Of a stretch of 40,955 bases of DNA, positions 25,935 through 33,637 are shown in pieces. Numbering within the stretch: position 1 is the stretch's first letter; each line of letters starts with the position of its first letter. The position numbers were made by a program, and so were the translations under genes. Source of the stretch: Dyadobacter sp. CY261 (lineage in GTDB: Bacteria; Bacteroidota; Bacteroidia; Cytophagales; Spirosomataceae); the NCBI RefSeq assembly GCF_021440085.1, contig NZ_JAKCPW010000025.1, positions 1 through 40,955 of the forward strand. The letters are read 5' to 3'. The notes under the pieces are model-generated. The model saw nothing but the letters and a program-made list of their open reading frames with translations, was not told the DNA's origin and made no database searches.

Positions 25935-26556
25935 TGTAATCACCTATACATAGTCTATCTTCAAGGATTTTAATACGATCTTGAAGGGAAACAGTTTCAT
26001 AATGGTTGTCTATTAGACGCTCTTCGTAATGCGATATCCTGCGGTGAAAGTAGGTTGAATTATCTGTATGAAGATGTTCACAATAATACTCGAATTGATC
26101 ATTATTAAAATAACTAAAATCCAACCCCTTACGCAAATCAAAGGCAAATAAGGTGTAAAGACAATAACCAGCAATATCGTAGTCATGCTGATCGTCAATA
26201 TCATAATGCTTGACGGCTCCAAATAATTTGGGGCTGATATTTTTGCCTATCAAAAACGGAATAAATAGACGTTTGCCATCTTTATTATGGTTTGTGTTAA
26301 GGTAATTGGTGTAACGCATACATTGCACAAAAGCAGATTCATCCAATAAATCTCTTTTTAATTCGATGACGTAATACACTCCCTTTTTATAAGGGTGAGC
26401 GGCTACCACATCTATGATGCCAATAGGGGTTCTAACTTGATTTTTAAGGAATTTTAATCCCAGGAAATGCCTACAATCCCATATAAGGGCTTGCTCTATT
26501 TCTCGTTCTTCGCAATTAATAGTGAGTGTCGGTGCAGTTTTCATTATTATCCTCAT
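25927..26556 (-). CDS. PD-(D/E)XK nuclease-like protein
   Basis: The 209-aa product has a nuclease core: Asp49 in GIIDVVAAHP, then Glu65 and Lys67 in YYVIELKRDLL, followed by a helix with QCMRYTNYL. This pattern resembles NucS/DUF91-type and other PD-(D/E)XK DNA endonucleases. The ATG at 26556 has GAGGAG five bases upstream; a longer frame to 26619 is unlikely. The C-terminal 100 residues are aromatic-rich and unassigned. It could degrade host DNA or act on branched DNA. Confidence 0.75.
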   Translation of the reverse strand: MRIIMKTAPTLTINCEEREIEQALIWDCRHFLGLKFLKNQVRTPIGIIDVVAAHPYKKGVYYVIELKRDLLDESAFVQCMRYTNYLNTNHNKDGKRLFIPFLIGKNISPKLFGAVKHYDIDDQHDYDIAGYCLYTLFAFDLRKGLDFSYFNNDQFEYYCEHLHTDNSTYFHRRISHYEERLIDNHYETVSLQDRIKILEDRLCIGDYNA

Positions 26557-26643
26557 GTTCTCCTCATGTATTGGGAGGAAGCGGCCCCGCCCATGAGGTA
26601 AGCGGGTTCGGGTGATCAAGCCCTACCGCATGAAAAGTATCTA

Positions 26644-26847
26644 TCAGATTAGTTTTCTTGTCAACAGGTATTTTTCACCCTGATCCTTATGGTCGTAGCA
26701 ATACCATTTAGGAGGCTCAGGCTTAACATGGTAACCCCATCCAGACGAACGTCTCCCGCAGATAGTGCATTCGTGGCTATCTAAGCCACCTTTGGGCTTC
26801 GGGCTGGTGTTAAAGAGGCTCGGCGTGTGGGAAGATTTACGTTTCAT
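26644..26847 (-). CDS. Small zinc-ribbon-like protein
   Basis: The product (67 aa from ATG 26847; 101 aa from TTG 26949) contains HECTICG, then WYCYDH, a Cys2-Cys-His arrangement that could bind zinc and nucleic acid. Neither start has a clear ribosome-binding site. It is the first gene after the leftward promoter and may be regulatory. Confidence 0.55.
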   Translation of the reverse strand: MKRKSSHTPSLFNTSPKPKGGLDSHECTICGRRSSGWGYHVKPEPPKWYCYDHKDQGEKYLLTRKLI

Positions 26848-27090
26848 AGGGTGGACAGGTGCGTTTGGTTTAATACCCTCTGACCTTAAAGCGCTTACTT
26901 CGGTCGCGGTTCCCTGTCCATAAAGACTGTACCATGAGACTGAATGCAACGGGAATTATCTTGGTGCACATCCCGATTTCTTACTCACCGATACAGCCTT
27001 TAAAGAAAGGTGGCCGTTTAGGCAACAAAGCCTGGGAACATAGGAGAACAGGCGGAGCTTACAGGCAAAACGACCAAAGCCTGTATTTGT
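26848..27090 (-). promoter_or_regulatory. Leader of the leftward transcript with two hairpins
   Basis: This stretch follows the leftward promoter. On the - strand it holds two similar elements beginning CAGGCTTTG: CAGGC paired with GCCTG around a 12-base loop, and AGGC paired with GCCT around a 6-base loop. Their repetition suggests an antitermination, attenuation or operator site. A TTTAGGCAACA word at 27017-27027 recurs in both rightward leaders. Confidence 0.45.
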
Positions 27091-27119
27091 AGAATAACAA
27101 AGACTTGATAGGTTGTCAA
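27091..27119 (-). promoter_or_regulatory. Leftward sigma70-type promoter
   Basis: On the - strand, TTGACA (27119-27114) and TATTCT (27096-27091) are separated by 17 bases. It points to the block of - strand genes at 26.8 to 4.4 kb and is back to back with the rightward promoter at 27173. Confidence 0.7.
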
Positions 27120-27172
27120 GAGAAATATTCCATTACAAGAGAAATTATTTTTGATTTTGGTCAAAATAAAGC

Positions 27173-27201
27173 TTGACATGCTGTATATGGTTTGGTAATC
27201 T
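27173..27201 (+). promoter_or_regulatory. Rightward sigma70-type promoter, copy 1
   Basis: TTGACA (27173-27178) and TAATCT (27196-27201) are 17 bases apart. It is followed by the leader GATTTTAGGCAACAGC and a ribosome-binding site AAGGAG. Nearly the same unit recurs at 30945. Confidence 0.8.
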
Positions 27202-27230
27202 GATTTTAGGCAACAGCGAAGGAGCTAGTC

Positions 27231-27344
27231 ATGAAACCATCTAATGATAATAATCCAATTCCAGTCCAGATACGCAAGTATTTGGCTCTACAAGCTCATA
27301 TCAAACTGAGCCAGCAAGTCCTTTCCTTTTTAAAATCAATCTAA
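27231..27344 (+). CDS. Small peptide of the first rightward leader (37 aa)
   Basis: ATG 27231 follows AAGGAG at good spacing and directly after the promoter, and encodes MKPSNDNNPIPVQIRKYLAL and a further 17 residues. It contains basic and hydrophobic residues but no known motif. The strong translation signals argue that it is made. It could be a leader peptide or a small regulator. Confidence 0.6.
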   Translation: MKPSNDNNPIPVQIRKYLALQAHIKLSQQVLSFLKSI

Positions 27345-27361
27345 CACACAGGAGTTATGAA

Positions 27362-28240
27362 GTGTCAAAATCAGTTGTCGCGTATAAGGTTTTTAATAAC
27401 AAATGGCAGTGCCGTGATTTCCAGTTTGAAGTCGGTAAATCGTACAAGCATACCGGTGAAGTTAAGTTGTGCCAGGGTGGTTTCCACGCTTGCTCACAGC
27501 TAATTGATTGCTTTAATTATTACAGCTTTGACCCTGATAATAAGATTGCTGAAGTGGTCTTGTCTGGTAAAATCGACCACGGCAACGATAATGATAAAAG
27601 TGACAAGGTATGTGGTGAGAAAATTAAAATTGTGCGTGAGATTTCTTGGAATGAAGCCTTGACAATGGTCAACATTGGTAAGGCAAATTCCGGGAAAGGG
27701 AACACAGGCCACTGGAACACAGGCCACCGGAACACAGGCCACTGGAACACAGGCCACTGGAACACAGGCCACCGGAACACAGGCCACTGGAACACAGGCG
27801 ACCAGAACACAGGCGACCGGAACACAGGCCACTGGAACACAGGCCACTGGAACACAGGCCACTGGAACACAGGCGACCGGAACACAGGCCACTGGAACAC
27901 AGGCCACTGGAACACAGGCCATTTCAATACCGTGACCCCTGATACTGTTTTGGTATTTAATAAAACTTGTAAGCGCGATCGTTGGGAACAGGCTTATGTA
28001 CCGTCATTCCTTTATTTCTCGCTGACACAATGGGTTTATGAGGGTGAAATGACCGATCAGGAGAAGAAGGAAAATCCTACATTCTTTACCACCGGTGGCT
28101 ATTTGAAGCATTTCACCTATAAAGAAGCCTTCCAAAGAGCTTACAATAACGCTAGCCAGTCTGATAAGGATGCTATCAAGAAATTACCAAACTTCAATAA
28201 AAAGGTATTCTTTGACATCAGCGGAATTGAGGTGGTGTGA
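27362..28240 (+). CDS. Pentapeptide (NxGxx) repeat protein of the early region
   Basis: The 292-aa protein has three parts. Residues 1-100 form a domain with YKVFNNKWQCRDFQFEVGKS and GGFHAC, seen at the start of many phage proteins of unknown function. Residues about 104-188 are NxGxx pentapeptides (NIGKA, NSGKG, then 15 NTG-[HD]-[WRQF] units). Residues 190-292 form a charged C-terminal domain. It starts at GTG 27362 after CAGGAG. Pentapeptide-repeat proteins form a beta-helix and some mimic DNA and bind gyrase; whether this NTGHW form does so is not known. Confidence 0.8.
   Translation: MSKSVVAYKVFNNKWQCRDFQFEVGKSYKHTGEVKLCQGGFHACSQLIDCFNYYSFDPDNKIAEVVLSGKIDHGNDNDKSDKVCGEKIKIVREISWNEALTMVNIGKANSGKGNTGHWNTGHRNTGHWNTGHWNTGHRNTGHWNTGDQNTGDRNTGHWNTGHWNTGHWNTGDRNTGHWNTGHWNTGHFNTVTPDTVLVFNKTCKRDRWEQAYVPSFLYFSLTQWVYEGEMTDQEKKENPTFFTTGGYLKHFTYKEAFQRAYNNASQSDKDAIKKLPNFNKKVFFDISGIEVV
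27701..27925. repeat. 15 tandem copies of a 15-bp coding repeat
   Basis: The unit AACACAGGCCACTGG is repeated 15 times with few changes (CAC/GAC and TGG/CGG/CAG/TTC). Each unit encodes one pentapeptide, so loss or gain keeps frame. The repeats also leave other frames open on both strands; those are shadows. Confidence 0.95.
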
Positions 28241-28644
28241 TGGAGTGCGGTATTACACCTGAAAATATTACTCATCTTTATGATAATGAGGTCTTTGTTT
28301 TCGGCTCAAATCTAGCTGGTCATCATGGTGCTGGTGCGGCTAAAACAGCCTTGCAATGGGGAGCTATCCCCGGAAAGGGCGAAGGTTTATTCGGTCAAAC
28401 CTATGCCCTACCAACAAAGGATTTCAACATTATAACCCGAGATATACCTGATATTTATAGTAGTGTAGTTTCATTACGTCAGTGTATCCAGGATAATCCA
28501 GACCACCACTTCCTTATCACCAAAGTTGGTTGTGGCTTGGCAGGATTGTCTATTGATGAAGTTGCTCTAATGTTCAGGGGATTTCTTGATATAATGAACT
28601 GTTCACTACCACAAGAATTCATTGACAAATTGGAGAGTAAATAA
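28240..28644 (+). CDS. Macro-like phage protein (A1S_2505-type)
   Basis: The 134-aa product has VFVFGSNLAGHHGAGAAK at about 18-35, then GEGLFGQTYALPTKD, and a later VGCGLAGL. I know this arrangement from phage proteins called A1S_2505-like, which resemble macro domains that bind ADP-ribose. A role in countering ADP-ribose- or NAD-based host signalling is possible but unproven. The ATG overlaps the stop of the pentapeptide gene. Confidence 0.75.
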   Translation: MECGITPENITHLYDNEVFVFGSNLAGHHGAGAAKTALQWGAIPGKGEGLFGQTYALPTKDFNIITRDIPDIYSSVVSLRQCIQDNPDHHFLITKVGCGLAGLSIDEVALMFRGFLDIMNCSLPQEFIDKLESK

Positions 28645-29393
28645 TGTCAGATATTTTTAAACAGTTAAAAGATCCGTTTGATCCCAAATTGGTATCGTGG
28701 CGGGTGGGTTCAACCACCCAAGATAAAACCAAAGGACAGGCTTTAGCGTATATTGATGCCCGTGATGTTATGAAGCGTCTTGACGAAGTTGTCGGCCCGG
28801 AAAACTGGCAGGATGAGTACCACTATTTTGGAGAGACTGCTATATGCAGGTTATCGCTATATATACCTGGTACAGGCGGTACAGCTCCTACTTGGATTAC
28901 TAAATCAGATGGTGCCGGTGACACTGCTGTTGAAGCTGAGAAAGGCCGTATCTCCGATGCTTTCAAACGCGCTGCTGTCAAGTGGGGTATTGGTCGCTAT
29001 TTGTATGATCTGGATGCGCCGTGGGTACAACTGGACAACAAGCGTATTGCCAAACACGAGTTCGCAAAGCTTGAAGCCATTCTCAATGGTGTGAAACCAC
29101 CAGATCCGAAGGGCATTCCCGGACGCATGGTTGATGACCCTGATATTCAGCAGGATATGAAAGACCTTGGATATGATGGAAAGAAGGTTTATGATCAGTT
29201 GCTCGGTGAATTGCATGCTTGTGATAGCACTATTGCGATTGGGGATTGGGCACAGAAAAACAAAGAACAACGCCGCACCAAAGGTCTGCCAAAAGTATTG
29301 TATGATGATCTCTTAACCCAATACTATGAGCAATTGGCCTACCATCAAGATTTAGAAAATGATCTGACCGGTGCAGCATTAGATATTAATTAA
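28644..29393 (+). CDS. Rad52/Rad22-family single-strand annealing protein
   Basis: The 249-aa protein has the Rad52 core: ALAYIDARDVMKRLDEVVG, ENWQDEY, and the helix ISDAFKRAAVKWGIGRYLYDL. Such phage recombinases anneal complementary single strands and repair or recombine phage genomes. It is followed by ssb and ninB, so these three form a recombination module. The ATG overlaps the stop of the gene before it. Confidence 0.9.
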   Translation: MSDIFKQLKDPFDPKLVSWRVGSTTQDKTKGQALAYIDARDVMKRLDEVVGPENWQDEYHYFGETAICRLSLYIPGTGGTAPTWITKSDGAGDTAVEAEKGRISDAFKRAAVKWGIGRYLYDLDAPWVQLDNKRIAKHEFAKLEAILNGVKPPDPKGIPGRMVDDPDIQQDMKDLGYDGKKVYDQLLGELHACDSTIAIGDWAQKNKEQRRTKGLPKVLYDDLLTQYYEQLAYHQDLENDLTGAALDIN

Positions 29394-29416
29394 CAGCCAG
29401 AACAGGAGTATAACCA

Positions 29417-29806
29417 ATGGCAAAAGACGTAAACGAAATTACCATCGAGGGTGGCGTAACCAAGGACGCTAACGTTCGTAGCACACAGTCTGGTTTTACA
29501 GTCGTGTCGTTCACGGTAGCCACAAAGCGATCATGGAAAGACAAGGAAGGTAATTGGCAGGAAAAGAGCCAGTTCCACAATGTCGTAACGTCTGGCCGTG
29601 ATTTACTCGATATTGCTTGTTCACTGAAAAAAGGTGATCGGGTCCGAATTGAGAATGGTCAGCTTGAAACCCGTGATTGGGCTAAGGATGATGGTTCGAA
29701 AGCCTACATCACAGAGATTGTCGTGCCGCCGTTTGGCAAGATCGAGAATTTAGGTAGCCAGCGTAAGGCTGCTGTTGATGATGACAGTTCTGAAATTCCG
29801 TTTTAA
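29417..29806 (+). CDS. ssb: Single-stranded DNA-binding protein
   Basis: The 129-aa protein has an OB fold of the bacterial SSB type (VNEITIEGGVTKDANVR, then FTVATKRSWKDKEG and YITEIVV) and ends in DDDSSEIPF, the acidic tail with the Ile-Pro-Phe end that contacts host replication partners. It coats single strands in replication and recombination, beside Rad52 and NinB. Confidence 0.95.
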   Translation: MAKDVNEITIEGGVTKDANVRSTQSGFTVVSFTVATKRSWKDKEGNWQEKSQFHNVVTSGRDLLDIACSLKKGDRVRIENGQLETRDWAKDDGSKAYITEIVVPPFGKIENLGSQRKAAVDDDSSEIPF

Positions 29807-29817
29807 GGAGAAATGAT

Positions 29818-29994
29818 ATGGATTTTGAAACATTATGGGGTGGATTTTTAGCCGTCATCATTGGAGGGGCCTTGTTATTGTCATGTAGTGTAGGCATGGA
29901 TGTTGGTAAAGAACAGGTTACGGATTGTGTATCAGTATATAAGCAAACACCTGAATTCTGTATCAAAAAATTCAAGCCAAAGTCTGATGATTGA
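29818..29994 (+). CDS. Small membrane protein (58 aa)
   Basis: The product starts MDFETLWGGFLAVIIGGALL and has one membrane helix ending in LSC, then a soluble part with three Cys residues. AAGGAG lies upstream of the ATG and the stop overlaps the TTG of ninB. LLSC could be a lipobox, so a lipoprotein is possible. Confidence 0.65.
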   Translation: MDFETLWGGFLAVIIGGALLLSCSVGMDVGKEQVTDCVSVYKQTPEFCIKKFKPKSDD

Positions 29995-30383
29995 CCCAAC
30001 ACTTCACCATCGTAAATGAAAGGGTTCGGGCTAACTGCTTAGGTGCGGTTGCCCGGCTCCCTCTTGATCGGTTTGAAGTCACTATCAAGGTCAAGGGAAA
30101 GACACCACCACAACGTCGGTACTGGCACACCATCCTTTCTATTCTGGCTCCGTATACCGGTTATACCTTAGACCAAGTAAAGCACATGATTAAAGAGAAG
30201 GTGCTCGGCGTAGAGAAGTGGACGGGTAAGAACGGCAAGACATACGAAATGGTGAAATCGTCAGAGGATTGTGACGTGGAAGAATACAGCCGGTTGATTG
30301 ATGCTACGCAACTGGCGGCAGATAAATTGGGTTGTAAACTGCCTGACCCATCGTTTTACGGTATGGATTTAAGGAGAGAGTAA
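29991..30383 (+). CDS. ninB: NinB-like recombination protein
   Basis: The 130-aa product has the NinB pattern: FTIVNERVRANCLGAVARL, RRYWHTILSILAPYTGY, and a conserved C-terminal region with AADKLGCKLPDPSFYG. Lambda NinB (Orf) binds ssDNA and SSB and helps load strand-annealing proteins. The start is TTG at 29991, overlapping the previous TGA; no ATG is available before the conserved part. Confidence 0.88.
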   Translation: MTQHFTIVNERVRANCLGAVARLPLDRFEVTIKVKGKTPPQRRYWHTILSILAPYTGYTLDQVKHMIKEKVLGVEKWTGKNGKTYEMVKSSEDCDVEEYSRLIDATQLAADKLGCKLPDPSFYGMDLRRE

Positions 30384-30754
30384 TGACCCTAGTTAGAAAG
30401 TACTTTAAGTTTCCAAACAATCGTGAGGAATGGTGTGTAACTGGAGAATATGGTAGCTTATCTTTTTGGGTTAGTGCTCATACTAGTGAATTATCATTAT
30501 CGTGGGGAGAAACTCATTATGGCGGTGTAGAAAACCATTATAATGAAAAGTCAAAACCGAGTTATCTTGATGAAAGCGCAAAGCATACAGATTGTAATTA
30601 TAATGGTGGATTATGTTACCACGATGGTAGTTCGTTATGGGCTGAAGAGCATTGGATACCATATATCTTACCAAGGGGTAATGAAGGAATTTGGCAGGAA
30701 TTAGAACATTATTATGAAAGAAGATTGAAGCCAGAGCAGGAGAATAACGAATGA
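30383..30754 (+). CDS. Unknown early protein rich in Tyr, Trp and His
   Basis: The 123-aa product has many aromatic and histidine residues (GETHYGGVENHYNEKSKPSY) with CNYNGGLCYHD in the middle. Metal binding is possible. It begins in AGAGTAATG right after ninB. No family is recognised. Confidence 0.6.
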   Translation: MTLVRKYFKFPNNREEWCVTGEYGSLSFWVSAHTSELSLSWGETHYGGVENHYNEKSKPSYLDESAKHTDCNYNGGLCYHDGSSLWAEEHWIPYILPRGNEGIWQELEHYYERRLKPEQENNE

Positions 30755-30921
30755 CCAAGTACCAATTCAGCAAGGTTAAACCACTAAAACCCGTGCTTAT
30801 CTATTCGGATAACGTCAAGAGCGCCAGACAACTAGCTTATCAGTATGCTCACCGGAAAAAGAAGGTTTGGAAGGTGGGGATGATACCAGGAATAGGGATC
30901 GTTGTTACGGAAATAAAATAA
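30751..30921 (+). CDS. Small basic protein (56 aa)
   Basis: ATG 30751 overlaps the previous stop as ATGA. The product starts MTKYQFSKVKPLKPVL and contains a basic stretch (HRKKKVWKVG). It is the last gene before the second rightward promoter and has no recognised family. Confidence 0.6.
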   Translation: MTKYQFSKVKPLKPVLIYSDNVKSARQLAYQYAHRKKKVWKVGMIPGIGIVVTEIK

Positions 30922-30944
30922 TTTCAGTTTCATAAAAATAGTGC

Positions 30945-30973
30945 TTGACAGGGTGTAAAGGTTGGTGTAATAT
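30945..30973 (+). promoter_or_regulatory. Rightward sigma70-type promoter, copy 2
   Basis: TTGACA (30945-30950) and TAATAT (30968-30973) are 17 bases apart, followed by GATTTTAGGCAACAGC and AAGGAG. It is a near copy of the unit at 27173 and likely starts a second early transcript. Confidence 0.82.
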
Positions 30974-31003
30974 GATTTTAGGCAACAGCAAAGGAGTTAC
31001 ACA

Positions 31004-31252
31004 ATGACTATCCCACAAGAAGAATACGGTTTTAAGGCTGATCTAAACCATTACGTTTCAGCAACATGCTTGGAAGAACTGACCACATGCTTACGCCGCA
31101 TTGGTGAAGCTACCGATTACAAAGAGGCAATGGCAGCTTTGACAGAATTGGGTTATTACGCCCAATGGCATAGCGATAATCTGGATAACAATGAGGAGCC
31201 GCACCCTTGTCACAAAGATGGTCGCATGTATGCAGAAATGGTAGGTGCGTAA
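31004..31252 (+). CDS. Unknown early protein
   Basis: The 82-aa product (CLEELTTCLRRIGEATDYKE, AQWHSDNLDNNEEPH) is helical and acidic. It is the first gene after promoter copy 2, with a strong AAGGAG site. It has no recognised family. Confidence 0.65.
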   Translation: MTIPQEEYGFKADLNHYVSATCLEELTTCLRRIGEATDYKEAMAALTELGYYAQWHSDNLDNNEEPHPCHKDGRMYAEMVGA

Positions 31253-31440
31253 TGCGATGGCCTTTCGTTTCCCGTAAGAAATACGACCGCCTGAAAGCCG
31301 AAGCCGAATGGTTAAGCAAGCTCTGTCACCACTATCACAAGGTGGTTGAGCGTCAGGACTTTGAACTTACACACAACCGGGGTGGTAAGGGTCTATTCGT
31401 TCCCAAATCCAACGTAGTCCGCTTTAAGGTGGTGAAATGA
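31252..31440 (+). CDS. Small basic protein, unknown
   Basis: ATG 31252 overlaps the previous stop (TAATG). The 62-aa product starts MRWPFVSRKKYDRLKAEAEW and has a helix followed by basic residues; it may bind nucleic acid. A longer frame upstream is unlikely. Confidence 0.6.
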   Translation: MRWPFVSRKKYDRLKAEAEWLSKLCHHYHKVVERQDFELTHNRGGKGLFVPKSNVVRFKVVK

Positions 31441-31706
31441 GTGAAACGGTGACCAAAACTACAACTTTTACAAAATACTTACCAGATGAAATCACGTCGG
31501 AAATATTAGATAATTATTGCACTCTGGTGTTTGATAATGGTTCGATTGAGAATGATGAAATGGCAGGCATCACAGACGGTAAAGTTTGGATATCGTCTTA
31601 TAAGAACGGATTAATTGATTGGGATGGGAGTGAGTACGTACATTCCTATCATTGGTCCAAGGAACCATTCGGGCAATTGAAATATGTTTTAGTGGAGAAT
31701 AACTAA
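31437..31706 (+). CDS. Unknown early protein
   Basis: The 89-aa product is acidic and beta-rich (DEITSEILDNYCTLVFDNG, WISSYKNGLIDWDGSEY). It overlaps both neighbours by a few bases. No family recognised. Confidence 0.6.
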   Translation: MSETVTKTTTFTKYLPDEITSEILDNYCTLVFDNGSIENDEMAGITDGKVWISSYKNGLIDWDGSEYVHSYHWSKEPFGQLKYVLVENN

Positions 31707-31996
31707 TGACCAGCTACGTAACACAACCCCGCCCGCGTACCTATGACAGACGCCGGATTTATCGCACCCTGCCAGTTGGTGAGAAGATCGTATATCACCT
31801 GTCTGAGCCTGGAGAAGCATTTTACAATGGTTGCGATATCACCCGTATTGCCATGTATCAGGAGTGTTTGACGGGTTATGGCTACCTTACACAACGCCGG
31901 ACTAAACAGGGCGAGTATGCGTATATCTATACCCGTTCAAGCAAGCGGGATGATGGCAAATACCCTGTCCCTGATGACAATTATCAATGGAAGTGA
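31706..31996 (+). CDS. Unknown early protein with basic N-terminus
   Basis: The 96-aa product starts with RPRTYDRRRIYRTLPVGEKI and includes CDITRIAMYQECLTGYGYLT. It resembles small phage DNA-binding or accessory proteins only in general composition. A one-base overlap (TAATG) joins it to the previous gene. Confidence 0.6.
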   Translation: MTSYVTQPRPRTYDRRRIYRTLPVGEKIVYHLSEPGEAFYNGCDITRIAMYQECLTGYGYLTQRRTKQGEYAYIYTRSSKRDDGKYPVPDDNYQWK

Positions 31997-32003
31997 ATTT
32001 GAT

Positions 32004-32264
32004 ATGACCGAGTTTAAAGACGCTTTGGAATGGATGAACCATGAGTTTCGTGGTCGCACGATCTATCAAGGCCATCCGATACAGGTGATAGAGAAAGCCC
32101 TGCGTATCGCTGACAGGTTGATGCAGGAGCCGAGCCACGGCATGTTGGAAGAGGGCTATTCTGATGACGATGGCGAACCATATCGCTGTAACCGGGATAT
32201 TTTCAAAGCCATGCGCGACCAGATGCTGGCCGAAATCGACAACGCTGACGGGGATGGTGTGTGA
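32004..32264 (+). CDS. Unknown early protein
   Basis: The 86-aa product starts at ATG 32004 (MTEFKDALEWMNHEFRG). The frame is open further upstream to 31878 but that would overlap the previous gene by 119 bases. The product is helical and acidic with no known motif. Confidence 0.6.
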   Translation: MTEFKDALEWMNHEFRGRTIYQGHPIQVIEKALRIADRLMQEPSHGMLEEGYSDDDGEPYRCNRDIFKAMRDQMLAEIDNADGDGV

Positions 32265-32485
32265 TGAAACCTTATTTTAAAAACCCTCACAAAGATATTC
32301 CGCCGAAATGGTTCATGGCGCAACAAGTCGCAAAGAAGATACGCGAAAATATAGGAGACGGTGATGTGGCTGAAGCCAGCAACATTATTGCTGCTCATGG
32401 CCACTTGATAGCCTCTGTGTTGGAAACGTATGGCCGTGCGGGTGAACAGAATTACGCTAAGAAAACTTTTGGAGGCAGAAAATGA
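32264..32485 (+). CDS. Unknown early protein
   Basis: The 73-aa product starts MKPYFKNPHKDIPPKWFMAQ and is helical. Its ATG overlaps the previous stop (TGATG). No family recognised. Confidence 0.6.
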   Translation: MKPYFKNPHKDIPPKWFMAQQVAKKIRENIGDGDVAEASNIIAAHGHLIASVLETYGRAGEQNYAKKTFGGRK

Positions 32486-32799
32486 CCACGCCCACAAAGA
32501 AGCCGTTCGATGCTGAGAGCCACCGTTTCGGGATGGCATACACGTTCAGAGAGTTTTTCGACAGTGAGCCAACGAGATACTATCCGCATTATGTTTGCGT
32601 GGAAGATGGCGCGATATTCGAGGAAGACGGTAATAACCCTTATGAATTAACCCGATCACCTGAACACGACCTGATCCCACGCAATGATGTTGATGCTCTG
32701 ATCGAGGCTGTCAGAAACCTATACGGTCAACAAGATGGGCTTAGAAATCTTGAAACTGCGTATGACGAATTCATTGAAAAACACGGGAGCGCGAAATGA
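32482..32799 (+). CDS. Unknown early protein
   Basis: The 105-aa product starts MTTPTKKPFDAES and has DDGAIFEEDG-like acidic loops and a C-terminal helix. GGAGG lies upstream of the ATG. The start MTTPT recurs in the protein at 33893, perhaps by chance. No family recognised. Confidence 0.6.
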   Translation: MTTPTKKPFDAESHRFGMAYTFREFFDSEPTRYYPHYVCVEDGAIFEEDGNNPYELTRSPEHDLIPRNDVDALIEAVRNLYGQQDGLRNLETAYDEFIEKHGSAK

Positions 32800-32987
32800 G
32801 TGATAATATTGTCCAACTCGTAATTCTCAATAAACCATTCGTTTTATCGAACGGACTTGAATTTACGACCAAAAATGAATTGAACGCATATATCAAGGGC
32901 ATCGAGTTCGCTCAGGGTAATATCAATGCTCAGCTTGAAATTTTGAAAGAACGCGCATTATTTGCTTTGGAGGATAGCCATGACTGA
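32796..32987 (+). CDS. Unknown early protein
   Basis: The 63-aa product is a small alpha/beta protein (VQLVILNKPFVLSNGLEF, then a helix with EFAQGNINAQLEIL). It overlaps both neighbours. No family recognised. Confidence 0.6.
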   Translation: MSDNIVQLVILNKPFVLSNGLEFTTKNELNAYIKGIEFAQGNINAQLEILKERALFALEDSHD

Positions 32988-33297
32988 CGCCGAAACCCTG
33001 CTGCCTTGCCCTTTTTGCCCTGACAGCGAACTAAATGAGTTTGTGCATTATTTCATGTTCGGATCAAAAGCCGTTGATATGGTTCAATGCGAAAACTGTG
33101 ATTGTACAGCACCTAAAAACAGGTGGCAAACCCGCGCCCAAGTCACAGCGCCTGTTGTGAGCCGGATGGAAGTGTTGCGCGCCAGAGCAGAGTGGGAAAA
33201 CAGCGACCATCTGATTGGGCCAGACCTTCATTGGAAAACAAAGCAGGTGATTAGCACCCTACTGGAAGCCGCCGCAAAGGAGACTAATAATGGATAA
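32980..33297 (+). CDS. Lar-like zinc-finger protein
   Basis: The 105-aa product has LLPCPFCPDSE at the start and VQCENCDCTAPKNRWQTR, the two zinc knuckles of the Lar (restriction alleviation) family. Rac-prophage Lar modulates type I restriction enzymes, but most family members in phages are untested. With ArdC downstream, it fits a defence-evasion set. The ATG at 32980 is chosen because it lies just before the conserved LLPCPFC. Confidence 0.7.
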   Translation: MTDAETLLPCPFCPDSELNEFVHYFMFGSKAVDMVQCENCDCTAPKNRWQTRAQVTAPVVSRMEVLRARAEWENSDHLIGPDLHWKTKQVISTLLEAAAKETNNG

Positions 33298-33637
33298 TCA
33301 AGATGCACAATGTTCCCATCTCAAAGTCACCTATAAGAAACGAGTGAATAAAGGCGTTACGTCTGGTTGGTGGTCATGTGATGATTGCTTCACTCAGTTC
33401 GCACCCGAACTCGCCCAGCAGAAAGCTCCAGAGCAGGATGTGCAAGCAGCGTTGGATGATCTGGAAGCGTTATGGATGCAAGAGGGTGTCTATAAATCTG
33501 TCACCCATGCAACACGGGGACGATATGACCGTATTCGTGCAGCCCTCACCCAACACCCACCCACCCCGACCGTCGGAGCACAGGTTGATATTGAAGCGTT
33601 GACCGTTCTTGTCAGCATGATGCTATGTGGCAATTGA
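33290..33637 (+). CDS. Unknown protein with a zinc-binding N-terminus
   Basis: The 115-aa product begins with CSHLKVTYKKR and WWSCDDCFTQF, a Cys-His-Cys-Cys knuckle, followed by a helical part (ALDDLEALWMQEGVYKS). It may follow the same style as Lar-like proteins. It is preceded by AAGGAG. Confidence 0.6.
   Translation: MDNQDAQCSHLKVTYKKRVNKGVTSGWWSCDDCFTQFAPELAQQKAPEQDVQAALDDLEALWMQEGVYKSVTHATRGRYDRIRAALTQHPPTPTVGAQVDIEALTVLVSMMLCGN

Noticed and set aside
27701..27925. CRISPR-like repeat array
   Set aside because: The units are contiguous 15-mers with no spacers and lie inside a protein-coding frame.
27500..27935. Long open frames with repeated ACVPV or QWPVF units on - and TGTQA on +
   Set aside because: They arise from the 15-bp repeat being free of stops in several frames; they lack start signals and the flanking protein on + frame 27362 is domain-like.
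31878..32003. Longer start for the gene ending at 32264
   Set aside because: It would overlap the previous gene by 119 bases and lacks a ribosome-binding site; ATG 32004 fits better.
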